Notes: generated from the letters alone by a model not told the origin. Shown: positions 1-12,512, counted from the first letter of the stretch. The stretch: 64,000 bases of DNA from Cornus controversa (GCA_026545225.1 CM048846.1:37707501-37771500), one strand, 5' to 3'. A program made the numbers and translations.

Positions 1-2164
1 ACCAGATATTGTATCCCCACTGACGTCTCCACATGCATATATTAGTCATGTGTTAATATAAATTGAAGAGTCGATCTTAGCTGACGACGTGAAGTCCAAT
101 CTGAAGGATGATAGTACTCTCTGAAGCTTAGAAGACATACAAGACTCCATCTATAAATAGAGCACCTCCTCTAATGGAAGAGAGGTCTAGCACCACAAAA
201 ACAAAACAAATAACTAATCTCCAGCGGAAACCCCTTGCTCCCAAGCAATAATAGCCAATGTCTCCCCATGCCTAGCCCTTCTGCTCTTGTTGCATTTACT
301 TTCTTTTTGTAACTTAAGTTTTATTTTCTTGTGTTTATTGCTTTTCTCTCTCTTTCAAGTAGTTTAACATTTATTTTTTGCTTCCATCTCTTTCTCTCTC
401 TCTCTCAAGTAGTTATAACTGCTGGAGCTTTACGTTCAGTTTGTTTTTTGTTGTACCTAGGACATGCATACAGAAAATTGTAATAAATTCTCACTCAACA
501 ATTAATATTAATGATGATATTACTTCTCCCTTGTTAAATGTTATTTGGTCGACACACTTCTACTTCCGTTTAATCCAAAACAAGATACTAAACACTAATA
601 CTTCAAGGAAATTCGCATTGCCGTTTTAGGCCAAAGTGAGTAAACTAGTAAAAGTGTTCATACTCTTCACAATCATGCGAAGTCAGATTACATAAAGACT
701 TCAGACCACCTCAGTCGTAACATTAGAAATATTTATTTGGCATCTGGGTTGCTTAGTTTCTCAACAATCAACAAACTGAGACTTGTTGTCTAGCACACAT
801 CCAACATATTTGAACTTAACTATTGTGACACATCTGTGTACTACCGAACAAAAAGATCTTGCCTCACGAGTGGCGCGAGATCGCCCTTTTTTCTGCTAAA
901 TACTTACATTCCTTTCTATCCTACTAAGCATAGTGTAAATAATAATTTTAGATGACACATTGAGAATATATATATATATCAATAAGTACTTTTGAGGAAA
1001 TTTTGTCTTACTGTTAGGTAGCCAAATTTCTCCCTCAGTGAGTTCATCTTTTGCATCTCTAATTTCTTCTATGCGTGTCAGATAGTGTAATCATGAATAT
1101 TTCATCTTTTGATGCAATCATTTCACGGTATAAATTAAGGTTTGAAAAACTTCCACCCAAGCATGTTGAGTTAAACCTAATTCAACTCAACCTTCAATGA
1201 CCAATTTGAGCTCAAATTAACTAGCTTAATTTGTGTTTGAATTGACTAGTTGGGTGGGAATTAAAATCCATCTCAAGTTATAAATTATAACTAAAAAAAA
1301 CTAACAATATATAATAAAAAAGAACAAAAAAAATAATTCTTTAATTATTTCACATGAAGAGAAAGAAATAGTTAACACAAAGTTTTTATTACATATATAT
1401 ATATCCACACACCTTTACTATTGTTCAACCAGAAATAACTTCAAGTTGGCATTGTTGATATTTATGGGGGTGAGGGAATTGGCATGCTAATCTAAACTCT
1501 AAGCGAATTTTAGATAAAACACTTATTAATTCTACAGTTTGAGTTATTCGAATTCACTTGTGTATATTAGGTGTCCGATCTCTTAAAATATCTTGTACAT
1601 ATAAAAAACATGTTGTCCTCCTATTTTACATGTAACACACAATTAGATAAAAATCACTTTTAGGATGGTACAAACTTAAATTCAAACTCCCAGCTCCCAA
1701 GAAAAATCAAAGCCTTTTAAATTACAAACATTCAAAATAAATTAGTGACGGTTCCAAACAATGACAGATTCATAAATTAAAGACTCAAAATGATTTCTTA
1801 AACACTCGTATGAGATTCTTAATATATTTGGTGGGTTTTAATAATACACATAAAATTTCTTAAACACTTGTGAGAGATTCTCAATATATTTGCTGGGTTT
1901 TAATAATACACATACACGCACGCAGAAACACATATATAAAAATATTTTTCTGCCGATTCGGCTTTTGACGGAACACAGCACCATTGTGGGCACACCACCC
2001 ACAACGCCCTGGCTTCGTCTAGTCAGCTAAATGTGGACCCAGCAGAATTATGAAGACTAGTGCATATATATATATATTAAATCTCGGAAAGCAAAATCAA
2101 CCTGCTTTCCCTCTATATATATATATATATATATATAGATATATCATATATGAATATGCCTCAC
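1..2164. other. Non-coding 5' flank of RING gene A (left part of unit U1)
   Basis: I see no credible gene here. The stretch is colinear with 23459-25550 upstream of gene B, so it belongs to the duplicated unit, and the similarity starts at base 1, so the unit continues beyond the window. It holds AT microsatellites (for example 2111-2138). The last 280 bp before the TATA box are the best conserved against the B copy and are the likely proximal promoter. They include a short inverted repeat, TTGTGGG at 1984-1990 and CCCACAA at 1998-2004, also found upstream of B with a changed loop. Confidence 0.7.
151..160 (+). promoter_or_regulatory. TATA-like box of a conserved upstream promoter-like block
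   Basis: CTATAAATAG lies about 70 bp after TGACGACGTG-type sequence (about 80-90) and before a long CT-rich, leader-like stretch (about 300-410). The same arrangement recurs at about 23609 in U3. A TGACG motif followed by a TATA box and a pyrimidine-rich leader resembles a retroelement or caulimovirid-type promoter, but no coding remnant follows, so its origin is unproven. Confidence 0.3.
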
Positions 2165-2172
2165 TATATATA
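2165..2172 (+). promoter_or_regulatory. TATA box of RING gene A
   Basis: TATATATA in the context CACTATATATACAGC lies 54 bp before the ATG. The identical context precedes gene B (25551-25558) at nearly the same distance. The long AT microsatellite just upstream makes the exact TATA choice slightly uncertain, but the conserved flanking bases favour this site. Confidence 0.6.
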
Positions 2173-2225
2173 CAGCAAACCCTCTTAACTATTCTAGAAC
2201 TAAACTAATCAACCAACGTGCCAAC

Positions 2226-2957
2226 ATGTCTGCCTTTACTTCTTCCTCTTCTACTCTGGCCTTCCAAGATTTTGTAGGACACTTCTACTCAAGAAGATTG
2301 CTACTAAACATCCCTCTTTTTCAATCACCGGTTACAGCAACTTTTCCGGCCACCGGAAATAGCCACGACACGTCAGAAGTTAACAAGGGAGATAATTCTT
2401 ATGATGCAAATGTTGTAATTGTCTCTCTCCTAATTTGTGGTATAATATGCTCAATGGGCTTGTATTCCGTCCTTAGATGTGCATTTAAGTGCACAGGTTT
2501 AGCAGCCACCAATACCAGGAACAACCCCTCAGCTCCGTTATCCATCACAGGGATCAACAAAAAGGCCCTCAAGACTTTTCCAACAGTGACTTATTCAGAT
2601 GGTTTGAATCAGCCTGGCTTTGACACCGAGTGTGTGATATGCCTGTCTGAGTTCACAAATGGCGAGTGTGTGCGAGTTCTTCCCAAGTGCAACCATGGGT
2701 TTCATGTCCGGTGCATCGATAAGTGGCTCAGTTCACATTCCTCGTGCCCTACTTGCAGGCACTGCCTCATTGAGACATGTCAGAAGATGAGCGAGTGTAC
2801 TCAGGCTAGCTCATCACAACCACCATCGCGGCCACTACAGGAATTAGCAATTGTAAGCATTACCCCACTACAAGCTGAAGGTGTGATACGTAATTACAGG
2901 AATGATCAAGATGTAACTATTAGTATTGAAAAAATGAAGGAACCAATTGTGGTTTGA
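2226..2957 (+). CDS. RING-H2 finger protein, ATL78-like (cluster member A)
   Basis: A 243-residue intronless ORF, typical of the plant ATL family of membrane-anchored E3 ubiquitin ligases, which pass ubiquitin from an E2 enzyme to substrates. A hydrophobic helix lies at about 62-84. The RING-H2 finger ligands are C136, C139, C155, H157, H160, C163, C174 and C177, a perfect C3H2C3 spacing (2-15-1-2-2-10-2). The segment [20 protein letters not shown] matches the ATL74-ATL80 branch. The GLD-like motif reads GLN at 126-128, whereas B and D read GLD. The tail from about 190 is Ser/Gln/Pro-rich with no known domain. The start is the first ATG after the TATA box and matches B. I count 18 substitutions against B. 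It lies about 500 bp upstream of a later LINE insertion, which does not touch the ORF. The substrate is unknown. Confidence 0.9.
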   Translation: MSAFTSSSSTLAFQDFVGHFYSRRLLLNIPLFQSPVTATFPATGNSHDTSEVNKGDNSYDANVVIVSLLICGIICSMGLYSVLRCAFKCTGLAATNTRNNPSAPLSITGINKKALKTFPTVTYSDGLNQPGFDTECVICLSEFTNGECVRVLPKCNHGFHVRCIDKWLSSHSSCPTCRHCLIETCQKMSECTQASSSQPPSRPLQELAIVSITPLQAEGVIRNYRNDQDVTISIEKMKEPIVV

Positions 2958-3466
2958 CAAGTTGAATATATGTCAACTTTATTGGATCTTCATTTCAAAC
3001 CACTTGATTTCCAAGTAGCTTTAAGCTAAGTAGTTGAAAAAAAAAAAAACTTCATTCTTTATATATGATGATCGATCACTTTCTTATGATCTTAATTATG
3101 TGTTATTATTTAAATTAAAGAAAGATGTATGAGAAGTTATTCCACTACCAGTGACTCATAAATAACAAATAAACTATAACACACTAACTTCCGGCAGTCA
3201 AACCTTATTATTAAATGCCGTTAACTGAAGTTACAAGTATCGTATTTTACTTTCACATTTAAATAAATTTACGACTTTACTCTCACAAACCTCCACTGTA
3301 TTTACCGCTCACTCTGTGCAAAGTTTGTGATAAAAAAGTTTTCCTTTTCCCTCATCTAAGCTTCACATTTTGCCTCACCCTCACCCTCTATTTGGATTAA
3401 GATTTATCACCCCAACTTCGTAAATTTTAACAATGGGCATGATCAAGAAGTCACACATGTTGGAAC
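2958..3466. other. 3' flank of gene A
   Basis: Non-coding and colinear with the flanks of B (26345-26893), C (16038-16230) and, more weakly, D (38501-38645 and 38950-39200). It probably holds the 3' UTR and polyadenylation region. Compared with B it lacks about 75 bp near 3190, a stretch whose homologue is also present beside D, so A has the deletion. Confidence 0.65.
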
Positions 3467-3480
3467 AAATAGTTGAATAC
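3467..3480. repeat. Left target-site duplication of the LINE
   Basis: AAATAGTTGAATAC is repeated exactly at 9908-9921 on the far side of the LINE poly(A) tail. The leading A bases could also belong to the tail, so the true length is about 11-14 bp. Confidence 0.9.
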
Positions 3481-3503
3481 GCGAAGATTTACACCAATGA
3501 GAC

Positions 3504-5912
3504 ATGGTTCTGATGGCCATTCCCCCAGCCCCTCCCCTTCTTCACCCTCCCCATACCATACCAAAGCCATCCACAGAATCTGCAATCAAGCATCATGCAC
3601 AACGTCTCAACAAACAAAGAACCACAACTTCTAAGCCATTTGATATCTGTTCATCACAGCAACCAATTTTTAAATCTTCAACTTTACAACCCACCACGTT
3701 TCCTCCTCCAAACCCCAACTCCATCCACCACTCTGGCATTTCAACCTCTTCTTTCACCAAAATCTTGCATACCCTGCAAAATGATCCCCAACTCAATCCC
3801 AACCATGATGAACTCTCAGATATCATTATACTGCCAGAGGGTCTTGAACCATCTCTCATGGATGCAGATAAGGCAGAACTCATCCTTGTGAATGATAAAC
3901 TAAGGAAGGAACTTGCTATTGCCAAAGATGAAGCTGCCAACCTTCTGAAATTCAAAAGAAATTTCAATCCTATCTACAACACCGAATCAATTGTTGCTGA
4001 TCATGGAAATACACCAACTGCCACATGCTCACAAGAAAACCCAACTCAACTGGGTAGAATGGCTCATGAGGCAATGCCTTTTCACACCAAAGCATCTTAT
4101 GATGCCCAAGTCAAGGCTTTGCAATCAGAACTGATCCAGCTCAAAAACCATATCCTCAGCATCCAACCACCAAATTTTATGAAGATTGGTAGCATGAACA
4201 TCCCACTCTCTCCTATGTCACCAACCAAACCTCGATCCATCCTTCCCAGTAACGCTAAACCTCACCAACACCCTCTTCCTGTTCACACAGCCATTGTTAA
4301 CGAGCACAGGTCCCCAACCAAACCCGCACGTGACGCCCACGCACCTCTGACCATAACACAAAATTCAAATTTGAACTCACCTACCATCCCAAATCACGTC
4401 ACCTTCCCAGCTGTTCCCTCCAGTCATGTCTCACCTTTTCCTGATATCACACTTGATAATATAACCTCTGATACACTCAACCATCCCAAGGCCCACAAGC
4501 ACCCATTCTGGCAGGAAGAAAGCCCACAACCTCTCACCAATGCCTTTGACTACTTCCAGCCTTCAACCTCCAATGGAGTGCCTCTAGTCGATCCACCGCC
4601 TGCAGTCTTAAGGGAAGGTATTCATCTCTGGAATACCACATTAGTTGGCCATTTCTTTAATGCAAAACCACCTTTCAAAGCTGTTCACTCCAATGCTCTC
4701 AGACTATGGAAGATGCGAGGACTTGTGGAAGTAATCTCAAACTCTAAAGGTTTCTTCCTCTTCAAATTTGACACCATCACCTCTGCCAATGCCATCCTTC
4801 TTGAGGGTCCATGGACTATTGCAAATAAGCTTATAAACTTATGTAAATGGTCCACTGATATCCACCTTCATGAATCACCCCCTTCTAAAATACCTATCTG
4901 GGCCAAATTCTTTAACATTCCACTCCAATTCTAGACTACCACTGGGCTGAGCTACATAGCTAGTGCCATTGGCAAACCTCTCTATGCGGACCAGATGACC
5001 CTACAACTCAAACGAATTGATTTCGCCAGGATATGTGTCGAGATAGACTCATACTCCACTCTTCTTGATCACTTCCTTCTCAACCCTGGAAATGGGACAC
5101 CAATCCATATAAATGTTGAATATCCTTGGAAACCCTCATCCTGTTCACACTACAAAAACTTCACTCACCTATCTGCTGACTGCCCAACCATACAGACCCT
5201 AACTACACAACTCCCTTTGAACACAATCCATAACTCCCCATCTCCAGACAAAGATTGGACTATAGTAACCAGACACTCTTGCTCTGGCAATCATAAACAC
5301 CTTTCTCCCACAGATAGTGAACATCACCTGCCCAAATTTGCTTCTACACCCAATTACAACCAGATACCACCCCCATCATGCACAAAAGTCCCAAACACAA
5401 CCAGACTGCCTCCCTCAACATCCTCTGAACCCATTACCACAACCCCTTCTGTTTCATCACATCACAACCATAATCCACCACATATTGCACCCAAACCACC
5501 TGATGCATACAGAGCCATTAATCTTGTTGTTGACATCACTCCCCTCAACAATAACTTACACTCACAATCCCATCCACTCTCCCCCACTCACTCATACTTA
5601 TCCCATTCTCCTTCCCCTACCAATCCACCATTGCTTATCAACCAATTTGATGCTCTTTCTAGACTTAATGAGAATTTCTCTGTCCATGACAACAAGGATG
5701 ATGATCACATTGATGATGATACTAAAATTTCTGTTCATAAGGAGCCTATTTCTATTGACTCAGATGAAGATTCCATCCATGAAAGTAGCTTTGAGGCAGA
5801 TTCAGCCTTCTCCTCCATTGCTATCCAAGCCTGCAGCAAGGATAAAAGGAAGAAACATTCCTCCAAACATTCTAAAGTCAGAGGTAAAGGAAAAGGAAAA
5901 GGAAAAGCATAA
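3504..5912 (+). pseudogene. LINE ORF1 (DUF4283 and CCHC knuckle), one internal stop
   Basis: An 802-codon frame broken only by TAG at 4932-4934, where the context suggests an ancestral Trp codon. ORF1 proteins bind LINE RNA. In order it shows a Pro/Thr/Ser/His-rich N-terminus; a short charged, coiled-coil-like segment (about 3840-3960); a DUF4283-type domain with LRLWKMRGLVEV and LEGPWTI (about 4680-4930, continuing past the stop); a zinc knuckle at 5142-5183; and an acidic then Lys/Gly-rich tail. The knuckle reads C-x2-Y-x4-H-x4-C, because the second cysteine position (5151-5153) is TAC, Tyr. That change could itself abolish RNA binding. The start is the first ATG of the element. Confidence 0.85.
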
Positions 5913-5977
5913 CATCTGCTGCCGAAGTGTACTCTCAAGGGGTTTAGGGGCCTGATCAACTACCAATCACTTTCTAA

Positions 5978-8900
5978 ATGACCCTCTCAAGTTGGAACAT
6001 AAGGGGTCTCAATTCCCCTGTTAAGCAAATTGAGATTCGAAAATTTCTGTCTAAACAAAAAATTAGCATACTTTCTATTCTAGAGACTAAAGTCTAAGAA
6101 ACACATGTTAATGAGGTTTTCAAATCAATTGTTGGACATAATGATTCTCTTTGGACACTTTTTCATAACTACAATTGTTCTGTGAGAGGAAGGATATGGA
6201 TTCTCTGTAACACTGCCCTCTTCTCCATTCAAATGCTTCAAAAAACTGACCAAGCAATCCACTGCCTTGTTAGAGACTTAACCACCAAAGCTCTCTTCCA
6301 CACATCTTTTATCTATGGATTGAACTCTCGATCGGGCAGACAGAGACTATGGCTAAACCTCAAATCCCATTCCATCTTCATCCATCACCAGCCGTGGCTT
6401 CTTATGGGAGATTTCAACACTTCTCTAAACATTGATGAAAAACATGGTGGCAACATCAGATGGTCTCCTGAGATGAATGATTTTAAAGAGTGCATCAATC
6501 ACATTGGCCTTGAGGATCTCAACTTCACTGGTATGTTTTTCACCTGGTCTAATCAAAGTTTTGGCATTGCTAATATTACTCGAAAGCTTGATAGAGCACT
6601 TGTTAATCACTTCTGGCATTCCATGTTCCCCAACTCTAAGTGCAACTTTCTTCCACAATCAATCTCTGACCACTGTCCAGCCATTCTTAACTTAGGTCTC
6701 CCTGCTCCCACAAGGAAGTTACCCTTCAAATTCTTTAACTTTCTGGCCTCTAATCCTGCCTTCCTTACCATAGTTGAACAAGCTTGGAGCATTCCTATCA
6801 CAGGTACACCAATGTTCTCAGTCACACAAAAATTGAAAGCTCTTAAACCTTTGCTCAAAAACCTAAATAGGCATGACTATAATGACATTTCATCCAAAGT
6901 CCATTCATGCAAATCTGAACTCTCAACCTGCCAAATCATGCTTGACCACAACCCCACTGACCATAATCTTAGAACCCTTGAAAAATCACTTCTTCAATCC
7001 TATTCACACCTCAGTCTCTGTGAAGAAAAGTTATGGAAACAGAAAGCAAGGGTCAAGTGGCTTTCAGCTGGAGACTAAAACACCTCATTCTTCTTCAAAA
7101 CAACTAAGAGCAGACAAAATACAAACAAAATCATTGCCCTGACAGATGATACAGGTACCACTTATTCTGATAAGGATGAAATCATTCAAGCCTTTTTAAC
7201 CCACTTCCATTCTCTTATGGGATCATCACCTTCCTTTCCTGGAACTCAACTACTAGCCCAGTTTATAACAGCCCCCATCTCTCCTTCATTCCATCAAATG
7301 CTGACCTCTATCCCTACTGATGTGGAGATTCAAAAATGTCTTTTCTCCTTTGGTAATGATAAATCACCAGGACCAGATGGATACTCATCCCTTTTCTTTA
7401 AGAAGAGTTGGCCTCTAATTGGCTCTGATGTAACATGGGCCATCAAAGATTTCTTCTCCTCAGGGAAGATGCTTAAGCAAATCAACTCCACTCTGATTGC
7501 CCTCATTCCCAAGATTCAGAATGCTTCCACAGTGCATGACTTCAGACCAATTGCTTGTTGCAACACCTTATATAAATGCATCTCCAAGCTCCTTGCAAAC
7601 AAGATTAAACCTATTCTCCCTTCACTTATCAATCATTCACAATCAGTTTTCATCAAATCAAGAAGAATTGCAGATAAAATTTTCTTAGCTCAAGAACTCT
7701 TCAGAGGCTACCACAAGCATTCCACACCCCCAAGATGTGCTATTAAAATTGACTTGAGGAAGGCATTTGATAACCTTGGCTGGGACTTCATTCTGGAGTG
7801 CCTCAAATTGATGGGTTTTCCCACTACCTTTATCAAGTGGATTGAGCTATGCATCACTACACCAACCTTCTCTATCTCACTAAATGGAGAAAACCATGGA
7901 TTCTTTAAAAGTTCTAGAGGGCTTAGACAAGGTGATCCATTATCACCCTTTCTTTTTGTTATAGCAATGGAGGTTCTTTCTCTCATACTATCCAAATAAA
8001 CCAATAACAACCCAAACTTTGTCTACCACTGGAGATGCAAACCAATTGCATTAACCCATCTCATCTTTGCTGATGACCTCCTACTCTTTAGCCATGGTAG
8101 CATCCTTGCTATAAAAGTTCTCAAAGAGGGATTTGACACCTTTTGCTCACTTTCAGGCTTGTCTGCCAACTCTATGAAAAGTCATGTATACTTTTCTGGT
8201 GTTCCTGATGCAATACAGCTTGCTATAACTGACATGTTGCAATTCAATATTGGGACACTACCATTCACTTACCTGGGTGTGCCATTAATCTCCTCAGCTC
8301 TATTTTCCACTGACTGCCACTCTTTGATTGACAAAATCTCATGCAGAATTTCTCATTGGACCAATAAGAGTCTTTCATATGTTGGCAGAGTCCAACTCTG
8401 TAAATCAATTCTCTTCAGCATGCAGTTATACTGGATGAATATCTTCCTTTTACCAAAAAAAGTGATTGCAAAAATCAATTCACTCTTCAGAGCATTCTTA
8501 TGGTCACACAAGGAGAATTCATTGAAATATTGCAAGGTTGCATTGGCCAAAGTTTGCACTCCAAAATCAAGTGGTGGACTTGGCTTCCCTTCATTATCCG
8601 CACTCAACAGACTATGACCAAACATATATGGTTTCTGTCCAAGTACCAAAAAAACTTATGGGCTAAATGGATCAATGCTGTCATCCTGAAGGGGAAAAAC
8701 TTTTGGGAGATCAAAATACCATCCAATTGTTCATGGTCATTAAGAAAGCTACTCCAGTTGAGGGTCTGGCAAGGCCCTTTTTGTCTGTTAAAATTGGAAA
8801 TGGGGAAACAACCTCTCTCTGGTTTGATTCTTGGCTAGAATGTGGTCCTCTTGAAAAAAAAGTTGCTCAGTCTATCACTCTTACCACTGCAATTGGCAGG

Positions 8901-9656
8901 TACACCAAGGTATGTTCACTAATGAATGAAGATCATTGGTCCATTCCTTCAAATCTACAAAGGATGTTGCCCGAACTTAGAAATTCTTCAACTCTACCAC
9001 CAATCAACACAAATCACTCAGACTCCTTCCTATGGCTGAATCTTAAATCTTTTTCTCTTCAGCTAACTTTGGAAACCATTTCCCCTCCTCCACCATCTTT
9101 GAATTGGACACACTTGATATGGACCAACCCCCACATACCCAGACACAACTTTATCCTATGGCTTGCTGCACTTGGCAGACTCTCAACACTTAACAGCCCT
9201 TGCATGTCCAAGAAAATTACCCCTAATGCCTGCTGCCTATGCCTTGCAGCTACAGAGTCACACAACCATTTGTTCTTCCAATGTAGGTTTAGCTCTGAAA
9301 TTTGGAACCATTTTCAAAACCTTTTTAACTTTCAATGCCCAACTTCCTCTTGGCCAGACCTCCTCAACTGGGCTTCTCTCAATTGGGATCACTCACTCAA
9401 GTTTCTTTCACATAGACTTATCATAGCTGCATGTGTGTACTTCATCTAGAAAGAAAGGAATTCAAGAATCTATAAGGATAAAGCTTCAACTGCTCTAATC
9501 ACTATCAATTCCATTGCTGAAATCATCAAGCTGAGACTCCTAAGTTGCTCATTCAAAGAATGCCGAACAACAAGAGCCCTAGCAGCATCATGGCATCTCC
9601 CAAGCTCATCCATCAGACCTCCAAGGAAGCCGCCAGACCATAGGATTGGGAACTGA
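5978..9656 (+). pseudogene. LINE ORF2 (endonuclease, reverse transcriptase, zf-RVT), broken
   Basis: ORF2 encodes the apurinic-type endonuclease and reverse transcriptase for target-primed insertion. The frame opens with ATG at 5978 and the usual start SWNIRGLN. In-frame stops lie at 6095-6097, 7076-7078, 7997-7999 and 9447-9449, with frameshifts near 8615 and 8765. Recognisable pieces are the endonuclease (GDFN and SDHCP, about 6400-6680); reverse transcriptase with NDKSPGPDGY (about 7355), GLRQGDPLSPFLF (about 7920) and catalytic FADD at 8066-8077; and a zf-RVT zinc region with CCLC and HNHLFFQC (about 9225-9290). The catalytic residues I checked remain, so the damage is from stops and shifts only. 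Confidence 0.88.
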
Positions 9657-9907
9657 GCTACACTAAGCTCCAGCTTAGGCTCTGCTCATCCCTAATTCCT
9701 CTATAAATACTTCTCCTCTCAAGATGTTATTGATGCCATGATGCTACTTTCGCAATTGCTCCTCTGTTGCTTTCCATTTCAAAGTTGTTATACTTGTTTT
9801 CTTTCTTTGGTTGGATATGCTGTTATGTTCCAAGGGAACCTTGTTTCGTTTCTTGGTTGTAATCCTTCTTTTTTTCAATATACTAACTTACATTACCAAA
9901 AAAAAAA

Positions 9908-9921
9908 AAATAGTTGAATAC
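9908..9921. repeat. Right target-site duplication of the LINE
   Basis: An exact copy of 3467-3480, directly after the poly(A) run. Downstream sequence resumes the U1/U3 colinearity (compare 26908 onward). Confidence 0.9.
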
Positions 9922-11480
9922 ATAATAATTTTTTGAAAATATAATGAAATAAATTGTAAAAATATAAATTTAAATTAAGGGTTAGAGGTGCGTAATTGTT
10001 TCTTGAAGATAGTTAAAACATCTCCTAAATGTAATTGAAAAATTAAGTGACGTTTGATACAATCGGTTGATCTGGCCTTCTTCCTATATTACCACTGCCT
10101 CCAGGCCGATTGGACCTGAGGGGTCATTAAGAGTAATTACCTGCTGCAGTGGATTCGAATGATCATGCAGTAGTATATTCGTAGCCTCGTGGCTAATTTT
10201 TCACTCCAACTGGCTGAGAGCTGTTCCATGGCAGACTGACATGTGCAGAAGGCTGAGGCAAAGGTAGTATTAGACATTTTCGTTTCTTGTCAACCTATTG
10301 AATATTCGGCTAATAAGCCAAATCTTGCGCACTAGAGCTTTAATTGATTAGCGTGTTCTGAATGGCTTATTGTTTTTTTGAAGTATAACTATCTGCATCA
10401 CGATCTTGAGTAGAGTTTCACTAGATTATCCTCTAGTCTAGTTGACCAAGGCTGGTCTGAACCTCGCCGATTTGGATGCGCATTGTATGTACCACATCTA
10501 TTACGACTGACAGATCTGTTGGACATGTTAAGTTCTGTCCGGATCTTAGCTTAGGCGGCATATTCTCAAGTCTTTAGCACTTTTTGGGTCCCACCGGGCG
10601 TGCCAAAAATATATTCGATTATTAATTAATCAGTCAGGTAAACCGATTGCTTGCGAGCGTGCCAGAGTCGTGGTATCAGTTCAATGTAAACAGTTGGTCA
10701 AACACAACTATCTCCTTTGGAGGTCGTGTTGGATCAGACGATTCACTAGGGAGAGAGAATACGAAACTCCCTATTGAGTTCTTTTCTTACCTCTACTAAG
10801 AGGACTTTTAATCGTGTGTAAAGAATTGTAAAACTGAATCGTAGCAAGAAGAGAGGTAGAATGAGGGAGATAATAAGGAGGGAGGTAGAAATTGATGGAG
10901 AAATAGACAGACTAACAGATTAGAGGACGCCGAGAGAAAGAAAATTAAGGGAGATGTAGATTGAGTGAGGGATAGAACAATATTCTGGAGAACATTGAGA
11001 GAGAAGTACAGATTACACGTGATGCAATTGTTTAGTTGTGGTTGTTGGAAACCTCTAATACAGAGGCCCTTTGTATTTATTTATAGTAAAGAGAAATAGA
11101 TCACTGCTATTTCTAAATCTAAGTTCAAATATAATGCAAAAAATAAAATAATAAAAGGAAATACATTATCTATATTTTGATGTCTTATATCTTCAGTAGC
11201 TTATTAGCCTCTCTTTGTAAGAGTCCATAGTGCACCAAAGTCTTCCAATAGAGCCCAAAATCGTAGGAGTCCTTGTACAATATAAACTAACCCATGCATA
11301 CACACAGATCATGTTATACGTATATTCTGTATAACCAACTTCACAATAGTGGTAACTTGATTGCAATAGTCCTTATCCATGAAGAGTCCATCAGTACTTA
11401 GGACTCCTTGCTTCCAATCTCTAAAAATAGTTACACAAATATAGACACACATATATACGTATTTAAGTAATCGTATATAC

Positions 11481-11526
<46 letters not shown>

Positions 11527-12338
11527 GCACACTAGCTACATTTTAGGCCCTTAGAGTTTCCTTCCTTATGGACTCCTTTTCAGCCTTACCCATTTACTCA
11601 AATGACCTCTAAGTTGGCTGCCAAGTGCGCCATATTTGGGTGCCACCAGGTTCTCTACATTCGTGCTCTTCCGTTACCCCAATAATAAATAAATATTATT
11701 ATGCAACGTTCAATTTAATGTTACCTCACTTTGGATTGTCATGACTTGTTCCATCAGTGAATGCTTCTTTTGGCCTTTTGAACTTGACTTGCTCATGATG
11801 CACACATGCACATATATTTGCCTTTGAAAACCCACATCATAAATCTGCTAGACTTGGGTTCAATGTTATTGTAAAAATCGAATACCAAGACGGCCTACAT
11901 ATCTCGCATTGATGATGAGCAAGAATCAAGTATAACATATTTCATTTGTTATAAAATATTGTTGTGGAAGATACCGACATTGGAAAGAAACAACATGCTT
12001 AGATATCCCATTTTTGAAAGGATTAGGGAATTAAGTTGATATTATTCATAATAAGGGGAAACAAAATAAATTTTTTTTTATTGTTGTTGCCTTTGACACC
12101 CTTGAGGGTTTTTTTGCGAAGTTCGGTGTTTACGCTTTTACCATCAGTGTCAGTTTTGGATTTTCAATGAGTTCATTTGCATTTTTATCTTTGGCACCCT
12201 TTTCAGGTTTTAGCAATTCAATAAGAAAGGTTAGAATCGGTATTAATATACCGATTCTTCAGCCATTTAGCATTGCAATATGTTCGACAATGTATCATGA
12301 AAGTTTGGAGATCTTCTCAATCTAATGAATATGGAGTC

Positions 12339-12512
12339 TTTTAAAAATGAATAATAATTCGGAAGCCGATCGGACTACTATGATTTTTTTTATGTAAGTG
12401 GGGTGGTGGGTCCCACCACATGATATCATGTGATGGAACCTACCACTCCACTCACATAAAACTATTCTCGGCCTAGTCCGATTTAGACTCTCTATCATTA
12501 CTTTTTAAAAAT
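12339..12512. mobile_element. Foldback MITE (single copy in U1)
   Basis: About 174 bp forming one imperfect hairpin. The outer ends TTAAAAATGAATAAT and ATTACTTTTTAAAA are roughly complementary, the middle arms share the GCCGATCGGACTA and TAGTCCGA motifs, and the centre is GTGGGTCCCACCACATGATA facing TCATGTGATGG. There is no coding capacity. U3 holds the same element as two tandem copies. Confidence 0.65.

Larger units (their letters stand above)
3481..9907 (+). mobile_element. Full-length L1-type LINE (non-LTR retrotransposon)
   Basis: About 6.4 kb between 14-bp direct repeats. A short 5' leader (3481-3503) is followed by ORF1 (3504-5912), ORF2 (5978-9656), a 250-bp 3' UTR and a poly(A) tail ending at about 9910. 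This is the standard L1-clade plan in plants: ORF1 with DUF4283 and a CCHC knuckle, ORF2 with endonuclease, reverse transcriptase and zf-RVT. Each reading frame carries only a few point stops and two small frameshifts, so the copy is dead but fairly young. The matching position in the paralogous unit U3 (26894-26907) is uninterrupted. Confidence 0.93.

Noticed and set aside
855..890. Hairpin GATCTTGC...GCGAGATC as a regulatory RNA
   Set aside because: The stem is short and its right arm is not kept in U3 (GCGAGACC), so pairing is not conserved.
3593..9265. Minus-strand and off-frame ORFs inside the LINE
   Set aside because: They are shadows of LINE ORF1 and ORF2, which have clear domain matches on the plus strand.
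10660..10690. TGGTATCAG at about 10672 as a primer binding site of another LTR element
   Set aside because: Only 9 of 12 bases match, no LTR end precedes it, and the U3 copy lacks the stretch.
11309..11530. 73-residue minus-strand ORF with a His-Thr repeat
   Set aside because: It is a translated GT/TA microsatellite; the copy in U3 does not keep the frame.
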